Assembly: GCA_029265335.1 (NCBI GenBank)
Contig: JAJUJN010000165.1
Span: 1 to 5,371, forward strand
From: Alcaligenaceae bacterium
Lineage (GTDB): Bacteria; Pseudomonadota; Gammaproteobacteria; Burkholderiales; Burkholderiaceae_B
DNA length: 5,371 nt
Direction: 5' to 3'
Shown one piece after another: positions 1-4,754 of this stretch. The first letter of the stretch is position 1, and each line of letters opens with the position of its first letter. The position numbers and the translations under genes were made by a program. The notes under the pieces are model-generated. The model worked only from the letters and a program-made list of their open reading frames with translations. It had not been told where the DNA came from and ran no database searches.

Positions 1-170
1 ATAAAGAAGGTGCCGGAGGCAAGAATTGACCACAGTTGAGGCACGATCTGCGAAGGTGCGGGCAAGAGAATCAGATTGATCCAACCCAGGGCGCCAGCCA
101 GTTCCCAGAGCGCCAAAAGTGCCAGCATGGCGCAGCCGCCCACCAGCCATATCAGTGCGCGTTCAGGCAT
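1..170 (-). CDS. ABC transporter permease, SsuC/TauC-like, N-terminal part (cut by window edge)
   Basis: This is the first 56 codons of an inner-membrane permease of the nitrate/sulfonate/taurine type of ABC importer. The ATG at 170 overlaps the stop of the ATPase gene by 8 bp (ATGCCTGA). It has an AAGAGG ribosome binding site at 182-177, six bases upstream, so it is probably translationally coupled to the ATPase. The visible protein has a short charged start (MPER), one hydrophobic segment at about residues 6-31, and then a LLPAPSQIVPQL stretch at 35-46. A proline-rich 'LPxPS' segment after the first membrane helix is typical of SsuC/TauC/NrtB permeases. The conserved permease loop that contacts the ATPase lies outside the window, so the family call rests on the N-terminus and the neighbouring ATPase. 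The substrate cannot be inferred. Confidence 0.85.
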   Translation of the reverse strand, partial: MPERALIWLVGGCAMLALLALWELAGALGWINLILLPAPSQIVPQLWSILASGTFF

Positions 171-957
171 CAAGGGCCTCTTCTTTCTGACGGGTGATGA
201 GTTGCCGAACCAAGTCGCCACGCAGTTCGATGAAGCGCGGCAGTTCGCGCGTGGCCATGGACTCTCGGGGCGAGGGTAATTCTGTGGCAACCACGCGCTC
301 GATCACCGAAGGCCGATTCGACAGCACCGCGATGCGGTCGGCCATGAAGACAGCTTCATCGACATCGTGCGTGACCAAAACGATGGTAAGACCATGCCTG
401 CTCTGCAGATCGAGGATCAGATTCTGCAGCTCGAGACGGGTGAGAGCGTCGACGGCGCTGAAGGGTTCGTCGAGCAGGAGCACCTTGGGCTGCGCAGCCA
501 GCGCTCTGGCGATGGCCACGCGTTGTTGCATGCCGCCCGACAGCTGCCAGGGGTAATGATTGGGAAAGCCACCCAGGCCGACCATGTTGAGATATTCCCC
601 GCATCGCGCCAGCCGCTCCGACTTCGACAGCTTCAGCCGCGCCTCGAAAGGCAGAGCCACATTCCGCACCACGGTTCGCCAGGGCAGCAGCGATTTGCTG
701 TACTGCTGGAAGAGATACACCATCTCTGCCGGCGGGCCTGTCACCGCCTGATCACGCAGAAAAACCTGGCCGCTGGTGGGCTCGATCAGGCCGGCGATGA
801 TTTGCAGCAAGGTAGATTTCCCGCAACCCGAAGGGCCGATGATGGCGATGAATTCGCCCTCGTGAATATCGAGCGAAACTTCTTGCAGCGCCACGGTGGG
901 ATCGCCGTGTGCCGACTCAAAGGTTTTCTGTACTCCGCGAATAGACAACATACTCAC
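163..957 (-). CDS. ABC transporter ATP-binding protein, nitrate/sulfonate/taurine (SsuB/TauB) type
   Basis: This 264-residue cytoplasmic ATPase should power the importer whose permease follows it. All motifs are intact: Walker A GPSGCGKST at 41-49, the Q-loop in LFQQYSKSLLPW at 82-93, signature LSGGMQQR at 139-146, Walker B VLLLDEP at 159-165, D-loop SAVD at 167-170 and H-loop His197. The Q-loop context ending in LLPW and the total length are usual for the SsuB/TauB/NrtD group of small-anion and organosulfur importers. I chose the GTG start at 957 because a GGAGGT Shine-Dalgarno lies eight bases upstream (971-966). The in-frame ATG two codons later (951) would leave a 14-base spacer. The gene begins 30 bp after the amidase stop and overlaps the permease start by 8 bp, so all three are probably co-transcribed. 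The transported compound is unknown; the amidase suggests an amide or nitrogen compound, but that is inference. Confidence 0.95.
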   Translation of the reverse strand: MSMLSIRGVQKTFESAHGDPTVALQEVSLDIHEGEFIAIIGPSGCGKSTLLQIIAGLIEPTSGQVFLRDQAVTGPPAEMVYLFQQYSKSLLPWRTVVRNVALPFEARLKLSKSERLARCGEYLNMVGLGGFPNHYPWQLSGGMQQRVAIARALAAQPKVLLLDEPFSAVDALTRLELQNLILDLQSRHGLTIVLVTHDVDEAVFMADRIAVLSNRPSVIERVVATELPSPRESMATRELPRFIELRGDLVRQLITRQKEEALDA

Positions 958-965
958 GATGGCGA

Positions 966-971
966 ACCTCC
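966..971 (-). promoter_or_regulatory. Ribosome binding site that selects the GTG start of the ABC ATPase
   Basis: GGAGGT on the minus strand sits eight bases before the GTG at 957 and 14 bases before the alternative ATG at 951. The spacing favours GTG. Confidence 0.7.
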
Positions 972-987
972 GTTCGGCGCCCAGCGC

Positions 988-2451
988 TTATGAGCTGGCG
1001 TGCCGTGTTGAAGCGGGTAGGCGATGAAACCAGGGCCGGGCTCGCTCAAGTTGGCCGGCCAAGCGAAACAGCGTGGCTTCATCGGCAAAACGAGCGGAGA
1101 ACATCACCCCCACAGGGAGGTCGTCAGCCGTCCAGTACAAGGGCACGGACATCGCTGGCTGACCGGTGAAGTTGTAGAGGGCCGTGTAAGCGATGATGCG
1201 AGCCGATTCTTCACGGATATCGGCTTCGGGCAGGCTGGCGCACAAGGTGCCGATCTCGAAGTGGTCGAGCCCCAACGTAGGTGACAGCACGACGTCGCAG
1301 GAAGTCATGAAGCGCGCCATTTGCTGGTGCAGTGCATACATGCTGTCGCGGGCCGCCAGCAAGTCGGTGGCCAGAAGCCTAGCGCCGCGTTCGGCCGCCG
1401 CCCAAGTGTTGCGCTCGAACTCGGCGAGCTGCGCCTTGCGCCCCAAAACTCGCTGCAACTGCTGCACACCAGCGGCCGCAGCCGAGTCGAGCAATACGCC
1501 CAAGGCGTGCTGGAATCGATCGAGTTCCAGCTGCGGCTGAACGACCTCCACCTGGTGTCCCAGTTCGGTGCAGAGCTGCGCAGCATCGTTCATTGCCGAG
1601 AGACAGTCAGGGCTGGTGTGGGTGTTATTGAAAGTCAGTGCCGCTACGGCAATTCGCAGCGGCGGAGGATCCATGGCCGCCTCTTGTAGATAGGGGCGTG
1701 ACTTGGCTGGTGCGCCGTAGAGGTCGCCCGAGGCCGAGCCATCGACAGCGTCGAGCAAGGCGGCACTGTCGCGCACCGAGCGTGTGATGGCGTGCACGGT
1801 GGCCAGGCCGCTGGCGCCCTCGAAACGGATTGGCCCCAGAGGTACTCGGCCCCGTGTGGGCTTGAGACCGAACAAGCCGCAGTAGCTTGCGGGTATACGA
1901 ATGGAGCCGGCAGCGTCGCTGGCGTTGGCGATGGGGGTGATGCCGGCGGCCACTGCCGCTGCCGATCCACCGCTGCTGCCGCCCGCGCTTAGGCGCAGAT
2001 CCCAGGGGTTGCGCGTGGCACCGAAGAGCTGGGTTTCGGACGTGCCCGAAGCGCCGAACTCTGAACTATGGGTTTTGCCGAACATGAGCAATCCGGCTTG
2101 CCGATAGCGATGTGCCACCACACTGTCATGGCGGGCGACATTGTGCTGCAGAAAGCGTGATCCGCTTGTAGTGGGTGTGCCCTCAAGATCGATGAAAAGA
2201 TCTTTCAGCAAAAAAGGTACGCCGCTCAAGGCGCCCTCGGGCAAGCCCTGCCTGAGTTGTTCGCGCGCAGATGCCTCGCACAGCCCGACCACGGCATTGA
2301 TCGTGGGGTTGACTTCCGCAGTACGTTCCAACGCGGTGTTCAGTAGCTCGGCGGCCGACACTTCGCCACATTGCACCAGGCTGGCCAGGCCCATGGCGTC
2401 GTATTCGAGATAGGTGGAGAAAGGCAGGGAGCGCGTGCTGGCAGCTGACAT
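988..2451 (-). CDS. Amidase signature (AS) family hydrolase
   Basis: This 487-residue enzyme is predicted to hydrolyse a carboxylic amide, probably in the cytoplasm since no signal peptide is visible. The Ser-cisSer-Lys triad of the AS family is complete: Lys83 in PFLLKDL, cis-Ser159 in AGGSSGGSAAAVAAG, and nucleophile Ser183 in SDAAGSIRIPAS. The 24-residue spacing from 159 to 183 matches characterised members such as FAAH and malonamidase E2. GLFGLKPTRGRVP follows at 192-204. The C-terminal LERARPWFHRLP resembles the end of 6-aminohexanoate-cyclic-dimer-hydrolase-like amidases, but substrates in this superfamily are not predictable from sequence. One of the usual glycines before the nucleophile is alanine (DAAGS). 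The ATG at 2451 has an AGGA seven bases upstream (2462-2459). It is the first gene of a leftward operon with an ABC importer, which suggests it acts on an imported compound. It is not GatA: no gatB or gatC is adjacent, and the likely role is catabolic. Confidence 0.93.
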   Translation of the reverse strand: MSAASTRSLPFSTYLEYDAMGLASLVQCGEVSAAELLNTALERTAEVNPTINAVVGLCEASAREQLRQGLPEGALSGVPFLLKDLFIDLEGTPTTSGSRFLQHNVARHDSVVAHRYRQAGLLMFGKTHSSEFGASGTSETQLFGATRNPWDLRLSAGGSSGGSAAAVAAGITPIANASDAAGSIRIPASYCGLFGLKPTRGRVPLGPIRFEGASGLATVHAITRSVRDSAALLDAVDGSASGDLYGAPAKSRPYLQEAAMDPPPLRIAVAALTFNNTHTSPDCLSAMNDAAQLCTELGHQVEVVQPQLELDRFQHALGVLLDSAAAAGVQQLQRVLGRKAQLAEFERNTWAAAERGARLLATDLLAARDSMYALHQQMARFMTSCDVVLSPTLGLDHFEIGTLCASLPEADIREESARIIAYTALYNFTGQPAMSVPLYWTADDLPVGVMFSARFADEATLFRLAGQLERARPWFHRLPASTRHASS

Positions 2452-2582
2452 GGCAAGTTCCTAGCCGTTGACTCATTGTGAGTTGGCGGTAGCCAAGCAT
2501 CTTGGGAGCTGCAACGCTTGAGCCACCCTGAGACTACTGACGCGGTATCCGTCTCCCTGCGTGACTGCATACAATCGAAAGG

Positions 2583-2612
2583 ATTCTGCGACGCCCTGCC
2601 GGATTTTGTCAA
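2583..2612 (-). promoter_or_regulatory. Candidate sigma-70 promoter of the amidase/ABC operon
   Basis: On the minus strand a perfect -35 TTGACA (2612-2607) is followed after 18 bp by CAGAAT (2588-2583), which matches the -10 consensus at 4 of 6 positions. Transcription would start near 2576, leaving an untranslated leader of about 125 bases before the amidase ATG at 2451. This was called by eye from hexamer match and spacing only. Confidence 0.5.
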
Positions 2613-2822
2613 TTGGATTTTTCTAATGTGTGGATGAATGTCAGTGATAGTACATTGATTTTTAAGGGTTTACCCTCGCCGCCGATGATATGGAGCTGCC
2701 GCGCAGCGATGCGGCTTGCTGAGTGGCACACATGCTGAAGCAGGGCTTTGTATGCAGGGGTGGATCAAGAAGTCCGTATGGCACAATCGTCCGCAAAGTA
2801 TCTTTTATCTTCAACCTTTCAC

Positions 2823-2828
2823 GAGGAG
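2823..2828 (+). promoter_or_regulatory. Ribosome binding site of the 47-codon gene
   Basis: GAGGAG lies five bases before the ATG at 2834. It supports that start over the in-frame GTG at 2723, which would add 37 residues with no conserved look. Confidence 0.7.
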
Positions 2829-2833
2829 TCGCC

Positions 2834-2977
2834 ATGAATCCACAGCAGCCATCGAGCCCCCAACACCCCCAGCCGCAGCAAGAAGAAGGGTTGTCGATCG
2901 ATTTCGACAGCGATGAGCCCATCGACGCCGTGGCCTGTAATCTGGGCGACGACGAAGAATGTGAGGCCTGCCAGTAA
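2834..2977 (+). CDS. Small acidic cysteine-containing protein of unknown function (47 aa)
   Basis: I do not recognise this gene. A strong Shine-Dalgarno sequence (GAGGAG, five-base spacer) and the skewed composition argue that it is expressed. The product has two parts. Residues 2-18 are rich in Pro and Gln, with a PQQPSSPQHPQPQQ run. Residues 17-44 are strongly acidic (Asp and Glu: EEGLSIDFDSDEPID, then GDDEECE). It ends with Cys35, Cys43 and Cys46, the last two as CEAC followed by Gln47. There is no signal peptide, membrane segment or basic patch. The Cys35/CxxC arrangement could bind a metal or be redox active, but three cysteines make a weak site for a monomer. It is transcribed away from the amidase and lies 247 bp before the MarR gene, with a strong hairpin between them, so it may be an independent unit. 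It might also be a peptide precursor, but no maturation enzyme is nearby. Confidence 0.7.
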   Translation: MNPQQPSSPQHPQPQQEEGLSIDFDSDEPIDAVACNLGDDEECEACQ

Positions 2978-3044
2978 GCTGCTGCTGCTTTTGCGCAGCC
3001 CTGTTGCTCATGCGCAGGCAAGTTGCGTCATCGAAACTTAGGGC

Positions 3045-3080
3045 GGCGCAACTGAGGGATACGGCGCAGCTGAGGAATAC
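3045..3080. repeat. Two adjacent imperfect 18-bp direct repeats
   Basis: Copy one (3045-3062) is GGCGCAACTGAGGGATAC and copy two (3063-3080) is GGCGCAGCTGAGGAATAC. They abut exactly and match at 16 of 18 positions. They lie between the small gene and the hairpin. The unit is a multiple of three, but no reading frame with gene-like character crosses it. Confidence 0.75.
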
Positions 3081-3094
3081 CGAAGCGTGTGGGT

Positions 3095-3130
3095 AGGGAG
3101 TTTTGCGCGCAGTGTTGCGCGCCACTCCCT
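3095..3130. terminator. Strong GC-rich hairpin, possible transcript end after the 47-codon gene
   Basis: The outer arms AGGGAGT (3095-3101) and ACTCCCT (3124-3130) pair over 7 bp. The inner arms GCGCGC (3105-3110 and 3117-3122) pair over 6 bp around the six-base loop AGTGTT, with an asymmetric TTT/C internal loop. Neither side has a T-run, so it is not a textbook intrinsic terminator. It could still mark or protect the 3' end of the small gene's transcript or insulate the MarR promoter. The structure itself is plain; its role is inferred. Confidence 0.5.
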
Positions 3131-3150
3131 CGCAGCATGGATTCCAGAGA

Positions 3151-3168
3151 TTGTTGATCAGTCTACAA
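3151..3168. promoter_or_regulatory. Imperfect 18-bp dyad, candidate MarR operator 1
   Basis: TTGTTGATCAGTCTACAA is self-complementary at 12 of 18 positions (TTGT/ACAA outer arms, GA/TC inner). It overlaps the candidate -35 box (TTGATC, 3154-3159) upstream of the MarR gene. MarR-family proteins commonly bind such dyads over their own promoters, so autoregulation is a reasonable inference. Confidence 0.45.
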
Positions 3169-3181
3169 ATTTTGAGATAAT
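3154..3181 (+). promoter_or_regulatory. Candidate promoter of the marR-dioxygenase-receptor operon
   Basis: TTGATC (3154-3159) and GATAAT (3176-3181) are spaced by 16 bp. The -10 matches at 5 of 6 positions and the -35 at 4 of 6. A second possibility just downstream is TCTACA (3162-3167), 18 bp, TATAGT (3186-3191). Both would leave a short leader of about 30-40 bases before the TTG start. The region is clearly more AT-rich than its surroundings. Confidence 0.5.
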
Positions 3182-3198
3182 GTTGTATAGTCAACGTT
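3179..3198. promoter_or_regulatory. Imperfect 20-bp dyad, candidate MarR operator 2
   Basis: The core GTTGTATAGTCAAC (3182-3195) is self-complementary at 10 of 14 positions, with GTTG/CAAC arms. One step beyond a mismatched pair it gains AA/TT at the edges. It covers the alternative -10 TATAGT and the likely transcription start. Its centre is 29 bp, about three helical turns, from the centre of the first dyad. Confidence 0.45.
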
Positions 3199-3213
3199 TC
3201 TAGGGAAGGTTCT

Positions 3214-3217
3214 GGAG
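3214..3217 (+). promoter_or_regulatory. Ribosome binding site supporting the TTG start of the MarR gene
   Basis: GGAG lies seven bases before the TTG at 3225. The next in-frame candidate, a GTG at 3306, has no purine-rich stretch upstream. Confidence 0.55.
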
Positions 3218-3224
3218 TTCACAC

Positions 3225-3755
3225 TTGGGCAACGCCAAGCACCCCTCAGCCCGTCTACTCGGCGAACGATGGCGAGATCTCGATACCCATGGCGATTCAC
3301 TGCGTGTGAGCGAGTTGCCTTCGTTTCACCTCAGTCGCCTCGCCGCCTTCCTGCGGCGACAGATCACACAGCGTGTGCTGGTGGCGCTCGAGCTCAACTA
3401 TGGCGAGTGGCGGGTGCTGGCGGCGCTGGGCGAATTGGGCGCTATCAACACACCCAGATTGGTTCGTATGAGCTCAATGGACAAGGCGCAGATCAGTCGC
3501 GCCGTAGAACGACTCGCCAAAAAAGGTTTGGTGGCCAAAGAGCAGGATCCAAGCGACGAACGTCGACAGATCCTGGAGCTGACCTCGGCGGGCATTGAGC
3601 TGAACACCCAGGCGATTCAGCAGATTCGCGCCATGCAGCTGCGCTTGCTGTCTACGTTGAACGACACCGAAAGAGAGATGTTCGCACATGCCCTGGTGCG
3701 CATGGAACGCGCGCTGCAGGACTTGGATGCAGAGCCGCCCCAGAGCAAACCCTGA
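3225..3755 (+). CDS. MarR-family transcriptional regulator
   Basis: This is a 176-residue dimeric winged-helix regulator, a little longer than typical MarR proteins because of a roughly 30-residue N-terminal extension. The helices at about 33-57 and 127-168 should form the dimer interface. The winged helix spans about 62-125: YGEWRVLAAL begins it, KAQISRAVERLAKKGLV (87-103) covers the recognition helix, and DPSDERRQ (108-115) holds the usual D-x-R wing. Most of this family repress their own and neighbouring genes and release DNA when a small, often aromatic or phenolic, ligand binds. The TTG start at 3225 is chosen for its GGAG site and because later candidates lack one. The dioxygenase gene starts 60 bp downstream on the same strand, and two dyads cover the promoter upstream, so it probably controls this operon. 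The ligand is unknown. Confidence 0.92.
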   Translation: MGNAKHPSARLLGERWRDLDTHGDSLRVSELPSFHLSRLAAFLRRQITQRVLVALELNYGEWRVLAALGELGAINTPRLVRMSSMDKAQISRAVERLAKKGLVAKEQDPSDERRQILELTSAGIELNTQAIQQIRAMQLRLLSTLNDTEREMFAHALVRMERALQDLDAEPPQSKP

Positions 3756-3815
3756 ATGCCGCCTCAAACAGCGTCGCCCGGGTGACCTATTTTTATCCTG
3801 AAACAAGGAAGCAAC

Positions 3816-4691
3816 ATGCAAGAAGCCGGAATCGACCCCGATTTCCAAACCATACGGGTTTTTCCGCTGACGGGAGCCCTCGGCGCCGAAATTCATGGCG
3901 TTGACCTTACCCAGACTTTGAGCAACGCGCAGGCCCAAGAAATCGTGGAGGCCTTCCATCGCTACTCGGTCATCACTCTGCCTGATCAGCCCTTGTCGCC
4001 GGAACAACATATGGAGTTCGGTGCGCTCTTCGGGCCGCTGATGGATCTCCCTCATATTCCGCGTGTACCGGGCTACGAGCTGTACCACCAGGTGCGGCGC
4101 GAGGCCAACGAAACTACCCGGGTCGCAGGTGGAAACTGGCACTCCGACAGCACTTTCTTGAAGTCTCCCCCCGCCGCGATTGTGATGCGAGCCGTCGATG
4201 TGCCCCCGTTCGGTGGCGACACCTTGTTCACCAGCAGTTATCTGGCCTACGAAACTCTCTCGGAGGCGTTCAAAGAACAACTGGAGCGTTTGAGTGCGGT
4301 GCATAGCGCAACGCGGGTTTTTGGACAGACGGCCAGGCAGGAAGGAACGAAATACACCCACCGCGAAGGCGTTTCCGTGGAAGAGGGCGAAAAAGAAACT
4401 GTGCACCCGGTGGTGTGCGTACACCCCGGCAGTGGCAAGAAACACCTGTTGGTGAATCGCACCTACACCCAACGTTTCGATGGCTGGACCGCCGAAGAGA
4501 GCGCCGGTTTATTGAATTATTTGTACGACCATATTTCTCGCGCCGAATTCAATTGCCGAATCCGTTGGCGCAACGACACGGTGCTGGTTTGGGACAACCG
4601 CGCCACCATGCATCGTGCCGTCCCCGATTTCATGGGCAAGTTTCGGCTCCTGCATCGCACGACGCATTCTGGCCCACGGCCGTCGGCTTGA
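3816..4691 (+). CDS. Fe(II)/2-oxoglutarate-dependent dioxygenase, TauD/TfdA family
   Basis: This 291-residue cytoplasmic oxygenase should couple decarboxylation of 2-oxoglutarate to hydroxylation of a substrate, usually releasing sulfite, an alcohol or a similar leaving group. The iron ligands are His109 and Asp111 (NWHSDS) and the distal His266 (NRATMH). The 2-oxoglutarate contacts are Thr136 (GGDTLF) and Arg277 (FRLLHR). These residues keep the spacings of E. coli TauD (H99, D101, T126, H255, R266). Arg281 matches TauD Arg270, which contacts the sulfonate of taurine, so a negatively charged substrate is plausible. The segment around TauD His70 is different (FGPLMDLPHIPRVPGY, 72-87), so taurine itself is not assured. 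The ATG at 3816 has an AGGA six bases upstream (3806-3809). It lies between a MarR regulator and a Bug-type receptor, probably in one operon. Alternatives are sulfonate, alkyl sulfate, aryloxyalkanoate or other ether cleavage. Confidence 0.94.
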   Translation: MQEAGIDPDFQTIRVFPLTGALGAEIHGVDLTQTLSNAQAQEIVEAFHRYSVITLPDQPLSPEQHMEFGALFGPLMDLPHIPRVPGYELYHQVRREANETTRVAGGNWHSDSTFLKSPPAAIVMRAVDVPPFGGDTLFTSSYLAYETLSEAFKEQLERLSAVHSATRVFGQTARQEGTKYTHREGVSVEEGEKETVHPVVCVHPGSGKKHLLVNRTYTQRFDGWTAEESAGLLNYLYDHISRAEFNCRIRWRNDTVLVWDNRATMHRAVPDFMGKFRLLHRTTHSGPRPSA

Positions 4692-4744
4692 CGCGTACCG
4701 CGCCGGATCTGTCTCCAGTGCTCGATCTTCCGATTCCCCTTTAC

Positions 4745-4748
4745 AGGA
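4745..4748 (+). promoter_or_regulatory. Ribosome binding site that selects the receptor gene start
   Basis: AGGA ends directly before an in-frame ATG at 4749 and six bases before the ATG at 4755. The spacing favours 4755; starting at 4749 would add only two residues. Confidence 0.55.
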
Positions 4749-4754
4749 ATGAAT

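Larger units (their letters stand above)
2452..2833. other. Intergenic region between the leftward amidase operon and the small rightward gene
   Basis: I see no convincing gene in these 382 bp. The half nearer the amidase carries the leftward promoter (2583-2612) and a leader of roughly 125 bases. The AT-rich centre (about 2600-2670) includes a short dyad, AGGGT-TT-ACCCT, at 2665-2676. The right part should contain the promoter of the 47-codon gene, but no hexamer pair there is good enough to name. Short open frames crossing the region lack both a ribosome binding site and any recognisable protein character. Confidence 0.6.

Noticed and set aside
367..993. A 208-codon plus-strand open frame opposite the ABC ATPase
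   Set aside because: The opposite strand carries every ABC ATPase motif. The plus-strand protein has no family character.
2665..2676. Small dyad AGGGT-TT-ACCCT in the amidase upstream region, considered as an operator
   Set aside because: Arms of 5 bp are short enough to arise by chance, and no regulator acting here is known from the window.
2698..2715. GCCGC/GCGGC inverted repeat considered as a terminator or repeat element
   Set aside because: It is a 5-bp stem with no T-tract, no gene ends nearby, and no second copy was noticed in the window.
2723..2833. N-terminal extension of the small gene to a GTG at 2723
   Set aside because: The GTG has no good ribosome binding site, while the ATG at 2834 has GAGGAG at ideal spacing. 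The extension lacks the composition of the rest of the protein.
2984..2999. Short hairpin GCTGC/GCAGC just after the stop of the small gene, considered as a terminator
   Set aside because: It has only five base pairs with a six-base loop and no T-run after it. The CTG-rich sequence makes chance pairing likely.
3474..4472. A 332-codon open frame on the minus strand, longer than either gene it covers
   Set aside because: It runs antisense through the 3' part of the MarR gene and most of the dioxygenase, both of which have intact family motifs and ribosome binding sites. Its translation has no recognisable domain, so it is a product of GC-rich codon bias.
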